A stretch of DNA of 64,000 nucleotides from Acidovorax sp. SUPP3334 (GTDB lineage: Bacteria; Pseudomonadota; Gammaproteobacteria; Burkholderiales; Burkholderiaceae_C): positions 62,001 to 126,000 of the forward strand of contig NZ_BQXQ01000002.1 in assembly GCF_030159055.1 (NCBI RefSeq). Reading direction: 5' to 3'. A model generated the notes under the pieces. The model was not told where the DNA came from. It did no database searches and saw only the letters and a program-made list of their open reading frames with translations. Numbering within the stretch: the stretch's first letter is position 1; the number at the start of each line of letters is the position of its first letter. Shown in pieces: positions 1-8,144 of this stretch. The position numbers and the translations under genes are program-made.

Positions 1-699
1 CGTCTTGACCGGCGTGGCCACCACCGCCGGCATGCGCGGCAGGTACAGCGCCAAATCGCCCTGGTCGATCGAATACACGTCGCTGGTGCGTGCGAGCACG
101 CGCTCGTCCGACTGGATGGACGTCGTCACCAGGATTTCCGTGCGCGCCGGGCCGCTGGCGAGCAGCACGTCCGGCGCCGGCACATAGGCGCCGGAGGCAT
201 CGCGCACCACGGCCACCCCCTCGGACAGCCGAACGCGCGGCGGCGCGCCCACCCCGCCGCCCTGGTGCTGCACCACCTGCGTGGACACGGCCATGCGCAC
301 GCCCGTCGGCTGCACCGACAGCGTGATGCCCCGGTCCACCAACCGCGTCATCAGCAGCGAGCGAAAGCCCGCATCGAACCCATCGCCCTGCGCGGGCACG
401 ATGTAGAGCGGGTATTCGCCCGGCGGCCAGTCCCGCAGCTTGACGGCCGTGCGCTCGGCCACATCGCGGGCCAGCACGTCCCAGTGCTGCACGGCGCGCG
501 CCGTCTTCTGGGTGGACGGCGCATGCGCCTCGCTTTGCGGCAGGTCCGGCGCGGCGCAGCCGCCGAGCAAGGCGGCCGCGGCCAGAACGCCGGCAGGGGC
601 CAACCAGCGCAGGCCCGCCGAACGCGCGGCAGCCGCCGATCCGCCGTTGTGCAGCGGCGCGGGGCCGGCCCTGCGCGCGAGTTTTTTGTCAGATTCCAT
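1..699 (-). CDS. Putative outer-membrane lipoprotein, C-terminus cut by window edge
   Basis: Reading the minus strand from an ATG at 699 gives an open frame of 233 codons that runs off the left edge. After about 28 polar residues there is a hydrophobic stretch ending in the lipobox LLGGC (Cys about 48), so export by Sec and lipidation at the outer membrane are expected. The rest is soluble, with no motif I can assign (it contains YPLYIVPAQ and a VSTQVVQH segment). The stretch before the signal peptide is longer than usual for a lipoprotein, so the true start could be downstream at a non-ATG codon. Function unknown; the lipoprotein call is from the sequence, everything else is open. Confidence 0.7.
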   Translation of the reverse strand, partial: MESDKKLARRAGPAPLHNGGSAAAARSAGLRWLAPAGVLAAAALLGGCAAPDLPQSEAHAPSTQKTARAVQHWDVLARDVAERTAVKLRDWPPGEYPLYIVPAQGDGFDAGFRSLLMTRLVDRGITLSVQPTGVRMAVSTQVVQHQGGGVGAPPRVRLSEGVAVVRDASGAYVPAPDVLLASGPARTEILVTTSIQSDERVLARTSDVYSIDQGDLALYLPRMPAVVATPVKT

Positions 700-1015
700 A
701 CCCGCAAATGCTAGCCGCGGCAGGCATGGGGCATCGGCCGAACAGCGCCGCTTTTCCCCTGCTGCCGGCTCGCTAGGCCCATGCGCCCACACTACCCTGG
801 CCCCGTTCTCACGGGGAAAACGGGCCATTCGGGGCACAAAGAGCCCCGCTGCGTTCCGCGCCCGGCTTGCTGCCGATGCGGTGCCGACGAACTGCCCGGT
901 CACCCGCGCGGGCCATCCCCAACGCTGCGCACCGGGCTTTCCCGGACTTGCGCGCCCCGCTGCTGCGGCGCCCACCTACGCGGCGCGCGAGCCGCCTTGC
1001 GACAAAATCCCCGCC
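700..1015. other. Intergenic region between divergent genes
   Basis: About 316 bases separate the start of the lipoprotein gene (minus) from the first plausible start of the AI-2E permease (plus). The sequence is GC-rich, open in several frames by composition only, and must hold both promoters. I see no convincing -35/-10 pair, repeat or RNA gene in it. Confidence 0.5.
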
Positions 1016-2551
1016 ATGCCCCGCCCCGCCGCCCCCAAAACCCCCACGCCGCCCCTGGCGCGCGCCCTTCCGACCTCTGCAGCCACAGGTCATCAGCCGG
1101 CTGGCGGCGCTCCGCAGATCGACAACCCTCCACCCGAACACCCCGCCGCGCCGGACCCGGCGGAAGACGTTCCGCCGGCACCGGAACGCGCCGAGGCCGA
1201 CGCCGTGATCGGGACGGACGCCAGCGCGAAACCCGCACGGCCGGCACAACCCACCGAACCAGCGCAAGCGCCCGCAGCGCAAAACGCCGTGCACCGCCCG
1301 GGCCCGGCGGCGGGCGGCGCGGCCGAAGCCAGCGCGGCATCGCCCTCATCCGCCGCCGCGTCCTCGTCCTGGTCCTCGTCCTTGTTTTCAGACGCTTCCC
1401 ACACATCGCCGCCCACGCCGTCCCCGGCCGCCATGGCCGGCCCCTCGGCGCCGAACATCATGCTGCAGATGCCCTTGGACGTGCGCAACATGTCGCTCGC
1501 CCTGCTGGCCCTGTTCGCCACCGTCGCCCTGCTGCACTGGGCGAGCGCCGTGTTCATTCCGTTGATGCTGAGCGTGCTGCTCACCACCGCCCTGCACCCC
1601 GCGGTGACCGCGCTGCACCGCTGGCACATTCCCCGCTGGCTCGGTGCCGGCGTGCTGCTGATCGGCATCGTCGGAAGCCTCACCGGCGCCGCCTGGTCAC
1701 TGAGCGACGGCGCGGCCGAACTGGTCGATTCGCTGCCCGTCGCGGCACGCAAGGTGCGCGACGCCGCCCGCTTGCGCGTGAGCGGCCCCAGCCCGCTGGA
1801 CACCATGCAGAAGGCCGCCTCGCAGATCGAGCAGGCCGCCAACGACAGCGTGCCGCCGCAGACGCGCCGGGGCGTGCAGCGCGTGGTGATCGAGCGCGCA
1901 CCCTTCAACATCCGCGACTACGTGTGGAGCGGCACCATGGGCCTGGCCTCGGCCGCCGGGCAGCTCACCGTGGTGATCTTTCTCACCTTCTTCGCGCTGG
2001 CGTCGGGCAACCTGTTCCGGCGCAAGCTGATGCGCATCGCCGGCCACAGCCTGGAGCGGCGCAAGGTCACCATGGCCGTGCTGGACGACATCACCGGCCA
2101 GATCCAGCGCTATCTGCTGGTGCAACTGCTCACCAGCGTGCTGGTGGGCGTGGCCACGGGCGTGGTGTACGCACTGCTGGGCCTGCAAAACCCCGCAGTG
2201 TGGGGCGTGGTGGCCGGCGTGCTCAATCTCGCGCCCTACATCGGCTCGGTCGTGGTCACGGGAGCCTCGGCGCTGGTCGCTTTTCTGCAGTTCGGCACCT
2301 TGGACATGGCACTGGCCATCGGCGGCGCATCGCTCGTCATCCACACCCTGGTGGGCAACCTGCTCACGCCGTGGCTCACCAGCAAGACCAGCCGCATGAG
2401 CCCCGTGGCCGTGTTCGTCAGCGTGCTGGTGTGGGGCTGGCTGTGGGGCCTGTGGGGCCTGCTGCTCGGCATTCCCGTGATGATGGCGGTGAAGGCGATC
2501 TGCGACCGGGTGGAGGATCTGCGGGCGGTGGGGGAACTGCTGGGGGATTGA
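1016..2551 (+). CDS. AI-2E/PerM family transporter with long disordered N-terminus
   Basis: Polytopic inner-membrane protein of the AI-2E (PerM/YdiK) family, whose members move small molecules or ions; the substrate is rarely known. With the ATG at 1016 it has 511 residues. The first 140 or so are Ala/Pro/Ser/Glu-rich and look disordered; the membrane domain follows, with hydrophobic segments from about residue 155 (LALLALFATVALLHW), a central soluble region (DAARLRVSGPSPLD), and the typical C-terminal half with NPAVWGVVAGVLNLAPYIGS and WGLLLGIPVMMAVKAI. An alternative ATG at 1433 would remove nearly all the disordered part and may be the real start. A second family member lies at 49395-50558, so two paralogous permeases occur in the window. 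Confidence 0.85.
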   Translation: MPRPAAPKTPTPPLARALPTSAATGHQPAGGAPQIDNPPPEHPAAPDPAEDVPPAPERAEADAVIGTDASAKPARPAQPTEPAQAPAAQNAVHRPGPAAGGAAEASAASPSSAAASSSWSSSLFSDASHTSPPTPSPAAMAGPSAPNIMLQMPLDVRNMSLALLALFATVALLHWASAVFIPLMLSVLLTTALHPAVTALHRWHIPRWLGAGVLLIGIVGSLTGAAWSLSDGAAELVDSLPVAARKVRDAARLRVSGPSPLDTMQKAASQIEQAANDSVPPQTRRGVQRVVIERAPFNIRDYVWSGTMGLASAAGQLTVVIFLTFFALASGNLFRRKLMRIAGHSLERRKVTMAVLDDITGQIQRYLLVQLLTSVLVGVATGVVYALLGLQNPAVWGVVAGVLNLAPYIGSVVVTGASALVAFLQFGTLDMALAIGGASLVIHTLVGNLLTPWLTSKTSRMSPVAVFVSVLVWGWLWGLWGLLLGIPVMMAVKAICDRVEDLRAVGELLGD

Positions 2552-2566
2552 AAAAACACAAGCCGC

Positions 2567-2595
2567 AGCCTGGCTTGGCCAGACCTGGCCAGGCT
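2567..2595. terminator. Inverted repeat between convergent genes, probable terminator
   Basis: AGCCTGGC at 2567-2574 pairs exactly with GCCAGGCT at 2588-2595, leaving a 13-nt loop that can itself pair. It lies just past the AI-2E stop codon. On the minus strand a run of six T follows about 12 nt after the hairpin, which would suit termination of the DUF6402 cassette transcript coming from the right. Confidence 0.4.
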
Positions 2596-2822
2596 CACAC
2601 TAGCAGTGCCGATTTCTCGCGAAACGACAGTGTGGAGCGTTGGATCGCCGTGCAGTAGGCATCGATGGCATGCAGCGAGCTTTGAGATTGCGCCGCACAC
2701 AAAATTCAGTACGGGCTCGTCAGGCAATACACGAGACTTCCCAAAAAACCTCACGGCTGTCTAGAACACGCTGCCAACTGCGATGGGTCTGAACATTCAG
2801 ACAATTCGCCTCGGCAGGCATT

Positions 2823-3224
2823 TCAAGAGCGCCCCTCGCAACTGAGCAGCGGCGAAGGCGGAGTGCATTCCGAGGGTAGCTTTTCGAACACCACATCGCG
2901 GCCGACGTGTACCTTGTTCACGGGGCCGGGCGTGTCCACGTCCCAGACGATGGCGTCGTTGTGCCAAAGATCGACCACCGGGCTTTCGCCGAGCAGCGCC
3001 CTGGACTCGAATCGGTACAGGCGCACCACGGCCGGTTTTTTCATCTCGGGATGGGTGACCCGATGCCACCAGGAGGCGTGATAGATGTCCACTTGGTACA
3101 CATACCGGGGGCTGTTGTAGCGGTTGTAGAGCGTCGGCGTGGACACATACCAGGCCAGGAACAGTGCGGCGTGCAGTGCCAGCCACCAGCCGATGCACGG
3201 GATTTTCTTCAACAAGGAAAGCAT
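2823..3224 (-). CDS. Small membrane-anchored NSPR-motif protein B1 (possible immunity protein)
   Basis: 133 residues from ATG 3224. A cytosolic KK pair at residues 6-7 is followed by one hydrophobic segment (about residues 9-28) and then a predicted periplasmic domain. That domain carries the block shared by all five small proteins of this array: YNSPRYVY, then an RLYRF segment, LLGES, VVDLW, and VGRDVVFE..P.EC near the end. It is the last gene of cassette 1 and begins 5 nt after the stop of its neighbour with no clear Shine-Dalgarno, suggesting translational coupling. The copy at 7738-8139 differs at about 11 of 133 positions. I do not recognise a characterised family (DUF6201 comes to mind, unverified). 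A role as immunity protein is inferred from context only. Confidence 0.8.
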   Translation of the reverse strand: MLSLLKKIPCIGWWLALHAALFLAWYVSTPTLYNRYNSPRYVYQVDIYHASWWHRVTHPEMKKPAVVRLYRFESRALLGESPVVDLWHNDAIVWDVDTPGPVNKVHVGRDVVFEKLPSECTPPSPLLSCEGRS

Positions 3225-3229
3225 CGCCG

Positions 3230-3646
3230 TCACTGTCCGAAATTCTTCTGGCATTCGGGCAAATGCAAATCCTGCTCGGCGCATTCCAGCGGAATGTTCT
3301 TGAATTCCACATCCATGCCCACGCTCACTATTTGTAGGTCCTTGGGGGGCTCTACAAACCACATGATCTTGCCATTGCCGTCGCTCATATCGACCACCTC
3401 GCTCTCGCCCAGCAGGGCTGGGGGCTCCACCTGGTACAGGCGGGCAAATTTGGGCAACCTTAAATCGTAATGAACGATGCGCTGAAGTATGGATGGGTCA
3501 TAGAACTCCAGGCGATACGCCATGCGGGGGCTGTTGTAGCTGTATCGGAAAGTGGGGGCGGACAGATACCAGCCCGACAGGAGCAACAGGTCAAGCGCCA
3601 CGCACCAGACGATGCACGGAACCTTCTTGAAATCGGGCAGTTTCAT
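3230..3646 (-). CDS. Small membrane-anchored NSPR-motif protein A1 (possible immunity protein)
   Basis: 138 residues starting MKLPDFKKVPC. One hydrophobic helix spans about residues 10-29 and the remainder is predicted to face the periplasm. It shares with protein B1 the YNSPR, RLYQV, LLGESEVVD and VG.DVEF..IPLEC blocks, so A and B are paralogues. The ATG at 3646 overlaps the stop codon of the upstream DUF6402-like gene in an ATGA arrangement, which normally means coupled translation and stoichiometric expression. I count about 16 differences in 138 residues from the copy at 8145-8561, mostly in the middle of the periplasmic part (SDGNGK against NGGNSQ). Function unknown; an immunity or partner role for the coupled gene product is inference. 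Confidence 0.8.
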   Translation of the reverse strand: MKLPDFKKVPCIVWCVALDLLLLSGWYLSAPTFRYSYNSPRMAYRLEFYDPSILQRIVHYDLRLPKFARLYQVEPPALLGESEVVDMSDGNGKIMWFVEPPKDLQIVSVGMDVEFKNIPLECAEQDLHLPECQKNFGQ

Positions 3647-4533
3647 GACCACTCCAGCGATATAGGAAAAGGCAGGCCAACCCGATGCACGTCGGACAGG
3701 ACAATGAAGTCGCCGCCCCGTCCGTGCATGCCACGCCAACGGCTGAAGTCCTGGTTCTGAACCCAATAGGAATGGCCCCGTGCTTTGGTCTCTTCCTCGT
3801 TCGCCCACCGCTCAGAAATCGACACACGTTCCCCCAGGTCGATGCGGCTGACGCCCCCATACCCCCAGAAGCCCAAAGGCTGCGAGAGGAAGGGCTGGTC
3901 GCCATCGTTGAAATCGTAGGAGTCTCGCAAGTAAAAGCCCAGTTCATCGATCAGGATGGCCGTCTTTCCAGCGCCTTTGGAAGTGACGATGCCGGACACT
4001 GCCACTTTGAGTGTCGCCTCCCCCATCGCGCCGTAAAAGTCGTCCAGCGGATCGCTCAAACGCCCCACCTTCAAGATATTCACCTGGCAACTTTCATCCA
4101 CGGCCTTGGCGGGCAGGCCCAACGAGCCAAACCGCCAAGACGGTTGAGGCTGCACCCTGCCCCGCTTTTCCACCAACTTCCTCAGTTGTGACAAACCGGC
4201 CGGACTGGCCCACCGCGCCTGCAACGTCGCCATGGCCGTACGCACCCGTGCGAAACCCATCGCCCAGGCCATGGAAACGGTGCGTTCATCCAGTTGCACC
4301 GCATTCAACGTGGCGGTTTGATGGGGAGGATCGCCCAGCTTCATCGCATCGGGCATCTCGAAAGCCGCCCCGCGAAACCACCGCTCCATCAACGCCGCCG
4401 CCACCGGCCACCCCATGCGCGAGCGCATCACGCCGGGGATATCGTCGAGCTGAAACAGCCGCACCTTCGGCGGCAGCTTTTTCTCCAGCTGCGCGCGCAG
4501 CCGCTCCTGGTCTACCTTGACCATTTCCCTCAT
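3643..4533 (-). CDS. DUF6402-like protein, cassette 1
   Basis: 296 residues from ATG 4533, chosen because GGAGG sits correctly before it (ggagggaggttgc). No signal peptide or membrane segment. The N-terminal half contains MGWPVAAALMERWFRG and a Trp/Leu-rich helical stretch; the C-terminal half contains TAILIDELGFYLRDSYDFND, a glycine/aromatic segment (FWGYGG), ARGHSYWVQNQDF and the end LPFPISLEW. From memory this matches DUF6402, a family of unknown function seen near type VI secretion genes, but I could not verify it. It heads a three-gene cassette and is ATGA-coupled to the small membrane protein behind it. No VgrG, PAAR or Hcp gene is nearby. It could be an effector-like protein; that is inference. 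Confidence 0.75.
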   Translation of the reverse strand: MREMVKVDQERLRAQLEKKLPPKVRLFQLDDIPGVMRSRMGWPVAAALMERWFRGAAFEMPDAMKLGDPPHQTATLNAVQLDERTVSMAWAMGFARVRTAMATLQARWASPAGLSQLRKLVEKRGRVQPQPSWRFGSLGLPAKAVDESCQVNILKVGRLSDPLDDFYGAMGEATLKVAVSGIVTSKGAGKTAILIDELGFYLRDSYDFNDGDQPFLSQPLGFWGYGGVSRIDLGERVSISERWANEEETKARGHSYWVQNQDFSRWRGMHGRGGDFIVLSDVHRVGLPFPISLEWS

Positions 4534-4622
4534 GCAACCTCCCTCGTCCGTGTTCACTTGTTTTCGGAACTGCGGATTCTCAGCGCAAAAAACACGCACG
4601 GCGCCACGTTCGGCGACTTCTT

Positions 4623-4639
4623 GGTTACGCGACGTAACC
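4623..4639. promoter_or_regulatory. Palindrome upstream of DUF6402-like gene 1, candidate operator
   Basis: GGTTACG (4623-4629), spacer CGA, CGTAACC (4633-4639): a perfect 7-bp inverted repeat beginning 90 bp before the DUF6402 start codon. A matching but imperfect palindrome lies at the same distance before the second copy (9538-9554), while flanking bases differ more, so the site looks selected. A regulator site or part of the promoter are both possible. Confidence 0.45.
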
Positions 4640-4726
4640 AATCCGCAATCAACCCTCACCAGGGCTTTTCGGGACCAGCAGCGAAGCGCATGGGCACAGC
4701 GCGCCAGTTGCCACTGCACACGGGCG

Positions 4727-6922
4727 CTATGCCGGCTGCAGCACCCCGCGCGCTGCCAGTTGCGCGGCCACGGCTTCCAGCGAGGCGAGTTGGCGGCACA
4801 CCAGCGCCAGTTGCGTGAGCACGAGCCGCAACGTGTCGGGCGCGGCGTCGGCGGCCTGTTCCAGGGCGGTGGCAAGGGTTTCACCGCGCGCGGCATCGCC
4901 CTGCAGCGCTTCGCGGGTGCGCAGTGCGCGGGCGACGGCTTCGATGCGTTCGACGGCGTACCGGGCGCCTTCCTGCACCAGCGGGTCGTCCATGCCTTCG
5001 GCCAGCTGGCCGCGGTGGGCGCCGAGCGCCGAGAGGTAGTTGAGCAGCGTGTGCGACAGCACCAGCATGCGCATGCCGGCCTGCGAGTGCGATCGCACGT
5101 GGCGCGGCTCGCGCAGCATGTGGGACAGGGCGGTGGAGAAGGCGGCGTCGGCGTTGTGCGCGGTGCGGCGGGCCAGGCGGTAATCCAGGTCGTCTTCCTT
5201 GCCGGTGGCGTATTGGGACATGAGCTCGCGCAGGTATTGCCCGTTGGCCTGCAGGGCTTGCGCGGCCACGGTGGCCAGGCGGCGGCCCTGCCAGTCGGGC
5301 AGCACGACCATCATGGCGACGGTGGCGATGGCGCTGCCGATCAGGGTGTCCAGCAGGCGCGGCAGGATGAGCGTGTAAGCCTCGCCGGTGGCCTGGTTGA
5401 AGCACATGAGCACCAGCAGCGTGATGGCGGCGGTGGCGGTGAGGTAGCGCGTGGTGCGGGTGACGAAGAACAGCACGCCCGCCGCGACGGCGAAGAGCGC
5501 CTGCAGCGGCAGGCTGGGAAAGAGCTTGAGCAGCGCCCAGCCGACCACCAGGCCGATGGCGGTGCCGGCGATGCGCTGCGACACGCGCGTGACGGTGGCG
5601 CCGTAGGTGGGCTGGCACACGAACAGCGTGGCCAGCGGAATCCAGTAGCCGTGCACGGGGTCGATGAGCTGCATGGCGACATAGCCGGCCGCGAGCGCCA
5701 GCGACAGGCGCGTGGCGTGGCGGAAAAGCGGCGTGCCCGGGTGCAGTTGCGCGCGCACGCGGCCCCAGGCCTCGGCCAGCGAACGGGGCGATCGGTCCAG
5801 CAGGCTGGTGTCGCCCAGGCGCTCGCCGCCGTCGGGGTGCGTGGCCGCATCGAGCTGGCCGGAGAGCGTGACCAGGTTGCGGGCCAGTGCGCGCAGGCTG
5901 CGCAAGGGCCGCTGCCAGGCGCTCTGGCGCTGGCTTTCCAGGTGGGCGATGGAGTCGTGCAGGTCGGCCATGGCGCGCTCGCCGGCGGGGTCGCGCACGA
6001 AAGGTTCGTGCGTCTGCAGGGCTTCGGCCAGGCGGGTGCAGTCCACGCCCTGCAGTTGCAGCACGCGCTGGCAGCGGTAGAGCACGTCGCTGTGGAACAG
6101 CACGTCGGCCCAGTCGTTGTAATGGTGGTGCGACGAGCTAGCGCGCTCGTGGATGTCCTGCGCGATGAAGTACAGGTTCAGGTGGCGCAGCAGCCGGCCG
6201 GTGGGGGGCGGCGCGTCGCTGCGGGCGCGCAGGCGGCTGAAGATGCTTTCCTTGGTGGTGTTGAGCGCGGCCACCACGCGGCCGTTGGTCTGTGCGAGCG
6301 CCAGGCGCCGGCGCTCCACGTCCACGCCCCGCACGGGCTCGAACAGGCTGGCTTTCAGCCGCAGGTAGGCGCCCAGCACGCCGTAGAGCTTGGCGAGGTT
6401 CTGCCGCACCGGCTGGTGCGGAAACATTGCGCACCAGCCCAGCGAGAGCAGGCCGTACCACGTGGCGCCGGCGAGCAGCCAGGTGGGCTCGCTCGAAGCC
6501 AGGCCGCTGCCGCTGCCCTGGTGCGCGCCGGGCGCCACGCTGATGGCGGTGTAGAGCGCGAGGATGACGGTGGCCGAGGCGATGGCCCGATAGCGCTCGC
6601 CCACGGCACCGAGCATGGTGAAGCCGAAGGTGGACACGGCCATGCCCGCCACGAACCACGGCGGCCACGGCAGCAGGGCCTCGACCGAGAACGAGGCGGT
6701 GGCGAAGCACGCCAGCGTGACGAGCAGCGCCCGCAGCCGGCCGCGCCAGTTGTCGTCGGTCTCGGCGATGGCGCTGGCGATGATGCCCAGGAAGATCGGT
6801 GTCACCAGCGGCACGCTGTCCAGCCACCAGCACACGGCCATGGCGCCGCTCAGGGCGATGAAAACGCGCACCCCGTAGACCAGCGCGTCCTGCGCCCACA
6901 AGCGCCTAGCCCAACCTGCCAT
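4727..6922 (-). CDS. yccS: YccS/YhfK family inner-membrane protein (FUSC type)
   Basis: 731 residues from ATG 6922 (a TTG four codons upstream, at 6934, is an alternative). The architecture is that of the YccS/YhfK family: an N-terminal block of hydrophobic helices (VFIALSGAMAVCWWL, TPIFLGIIASAIAE, LLVTLACFA), a soluble middle part with many Arg/Leu, and a second helix block with the FUSC-like segment GYVAMQLIDPVHGYWIPL followed by TYGATVTRVSQRIAGTAIG. Members are thought to be efflux or envelope proteins related to the aromatic-acid exporter AaeB; the substrate is unknown. Odd context: the gene is sandwiched between two nearly identical 1.7-kb cassettes, so homologous recombination could delete it. 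Just upstream lies a truncated small gene of that array. Confidence 0.85.
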   Translation of the reverse strand: MAGWARRLWAQDALVYGVRVFIALSGAMAVCWWLDSVPLVTPIFLGIIASAIAETDDNWRGRLRALLVTLACFATASFSVEALLPWPPWFVAGMAVSTFGFTMLGAVGERYRAIASATVILALYTAISVAPGAHQGSGSGLASSEPTWLLAGATWYGLLSLGWCAMFPHQPVRQNLAKLYGVLGAYLRLKASLFEPVRGVDVERRRLALAQTNGRVVAALNTTKESIFSRLRARSDAPPPTGRLLRHLNLYFIAQDIHERASSSHHHYNDWADVLFHSDVLYRCQRVLQLQGVDCTRLAEALQTHEPFVRDPAGERAMADLHDSIAHLESQRQSAWQRPLRSLRALARNLVTLSGQLDAATHPDGGERLGDTSLLDRSPRSLAEAWGRVRAQLHPGTPLFRHATRLSLALAAGYVAMQLIDPVHGYWIPLATLFVCQPTYGATVTRVSQRIAGTAIGLVVGWALLKLFPSLPLQALFAVAAGVLFFVTRTTRYLTATAAITLLVLMCFNQATGEAYTLILPRLLDTLIGSAIATVAMMVVLPDWQGRRLATVAAQALQANGQYLRELMSQYATGKEDDLDYRLARRTAHNADAAFSTALSHMLREPRHVRSHSQAGMRMLVLSHTLLNYLSALGAHRGQLAEGMDDPLVQEGARYAVERIEAVARALRTREALQGDAARGETLATALEQAADAAPDTLRLVLTQLALVCRQLASLEAVAAQLAARGVLQPA

Positions 6923-6967
6923 TGCCGTTTTCAAGATCGCTGCAATCCTGGAGAGAGATGGAAAAAT

Positions 6968-7255
6968 TCAGCGGGTCACGCCCCGAACGCAGACACGAGA
7001 CAAGCCGCGCAGCAGGGCTCTGGAATTCACGTGGTACAGGCGCACAAGTGACGGTATTTTTTGGTCGTAATGAATAGCACGCTGCAACAGGGAAGCATCA
7101 TGAATCTCCAGCCGGTAAACGCACCTGGGGCTGTTGTAGCTGTTGAATAGCCTGGGCGTGGCGGCAAACCAGTCGATGAACAACAAGGCATTCCACACCA
7201 GACACCAGACGAGGCAGGGGACTTTTTTTGCGCTTGAAACGGGCAGAGTATCCAT
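6968..7255 (-). pseudogene. Truncated NSPR-motif membrane protein D
   Basis: 95 residues. The first 78 or so match the array family: AKKVPC, one membrane segment, YNSPRCVYRLE, RLYHV and RALL. Where the intact relatives continue with GESEVVD, the frame runs instead into RGLSRVCVRGVTR and stops, so the conserved C-terminal third (VVDLW, VG.DV.FE, EC) is missing. The start ATG at 7255 overlaps the stop of the preceding small gene as TGATG. The break, near 7008, lies about 85 bp upstream of yccS and probably marks the edge of the inserted array. Either a decaying gene or a shortened product; I favour decay. Confidence 0.65.
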
Positions 7256-7653
7256 CAATGTTTTGCGTCGCAGGCCGGAGGGGGCGATGGATCGGCACAT
7301 TCGGGAGGAATGTTCTCGAAAGCCACATCATTGCCGACCTGTACCGCATTGTTGGGCGGACTCAACCACCAATGGATTTCTCCATTCATCCAAAGATCGA
7401 CGACCTGACTTTGACCCAGGAGTTTTTTGGAATTCACACGGTACAACCGCACCACGTAGGGCATCTTGTAGTCGTGATGAATGATGCGCTGAACGAGAGA
7501 CGCTTTATGAAACTCAAGGCGATAGACGCGATGAGGGCTGTTTTCGCTATCGAAAAATGGGGGCGTCGCAGCGTACCAAGACACAAAAACCAATGCAGTC
7601 AATGCCAGGCACCAGACGATGCAAGGGACTTTCCTGAAGTCATTCAGCTTCAT
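7255..7653 (-). CDS. Small membrane-anchored NSPR-family protein C (possible orphan immunity protein)
   Basis: 132 residues starting MKLNDFRKVPC, full length for the family: one membrane segment (about residues 10-28), then ENSPHRVYRLEFH, RLYRV, LLGQSQVVDLW, VGNDVAFENIPPEC. It diverges more from A and B than their duplicates do from each other, so it belongs to an older cassette. Its ATG overlaps (TAATG) the stop of a short remnant of a DUF6402-like gene whose body is gone, and its own stop overlaps the start of the truncated gene D. If the family gives immunity, this would be an orphan immunity gene; that function is inferred. Confidence 0.75.
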   Translation of the reverse strand: MKLNDFRKVPCIVWCLALTALVFVSWYAATPPFFDSENSPHRVYRLEFHKASLVQRIIHHDYKMPYVVRLYRVNSKKLLGQSQVVDLWMNGEIHWWLSPPNNAVQVGNDVAFENIPPECADPSPPPACDAKH

Positions 7654-7715
7654 TACCCTTCCAATTTGATGGGAAACGGAAGGTGAACCCGATGCACGTC
7701 GGACAGGCCGATGAA
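7653..7715 (-). pseudogene. Remnant of DUF6402-like gene (C-terminal tail only)
   Basis: In the frame ending with the stop at 7653-7655 the last 20 codons read FIGLSDVHRVHLPFPIKLEG, aligning directly with the C-terminus FIVLSDVHRVGLPFPISLEW of both complete DUF6402-like proteins. Homology stops immediately upstream, where the sequence merges into the end of cassette 2. No start codon belongs to it. It is the trace of a third DUF6402 gene that once preceded gene C. Confidence 0.8.
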
Positions 7716-7737
7716 GCAAAACGCCTCGACGGCCACT

Positions 7738-8139
7738 TCACGAGCGCCCTTCGCAACTGAGCAACGGCGAAGGCGGCGTGCATTCCGAGGGGAGCTTTTC
7801 GAACACCACATCGCGGCCCACGTGCACCTTGTTCACGGGGCCGGGTGTGTCCACGTCCCAGACGATGCCGTCGTTGTGCCACAGATCGACCACAGTGCTT
7901 TCGCCGAGCAGCACCCTGGACTCGAATCGGTGCAGGCGCACCACGGCCGGCTTCTTCATCTCGGGGTGGGTGACTCGCTGCCACCAGGAGGCGTGGTAGA
8001 TGTCCAATCGGTAAACATACCGGGGGCTGTTATAGCGGTTGTAGAGCGTCGGCGTGGAAACGTACCAGGCCAGAAAAATGGCGGCGTGCAATGCCAGCCA
8101 CCAGGCGATGCACGGAATTTTCTTGAAGGAGGAAAGCAT
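7738..8139 (-). CDS. Small membrane-anchored NSPR-motif protein B2 (possible immunity protein)
   Basis: Second copy of protein B: 133 residues with the same membrane segment, YNSPRYVYRLD, LLGESTVVDLW and VGRDVVFEKLPSEC blocks. About 11 residues differ from B1, and the last 40 residues are nearly identical, apart from one Ala/Gly change after WHND. It starts 5 nt after the stop of A2. Immediately downstream, in place of the sequence found after B1, lies the tail of a lost DUF6402-like gene; only about 20 nt after the two B genes are shared, which places the recombination joint. Same uncertain function as B1. Confidence 0.8.
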   Translation of the reverse strand: MLSSFKKIPCIAWWLALHAAIFLAWYVSTPTLYNRYNSPRYVYRLDIYHASWWQRVTHPEMKKPAVVRLHRFESRVLLGESTVVDLWHNDGIVWDVDTPGPVNKVHVGRDVVFEKLPSECTPPSPLLSCEGRS

Positions 8140-8144
8140 TGCCG

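Noticed and set aside
4517-7051. Long plus-strand open frame (over 800 codons) opposite yccS, rich in Gly, Ala, His and Gln
   Set aside because: Composition-driven shadow of yccS in GC-rich DNA; no recognisable domain, and it runs opposite a well-supported membrane-protein gene.
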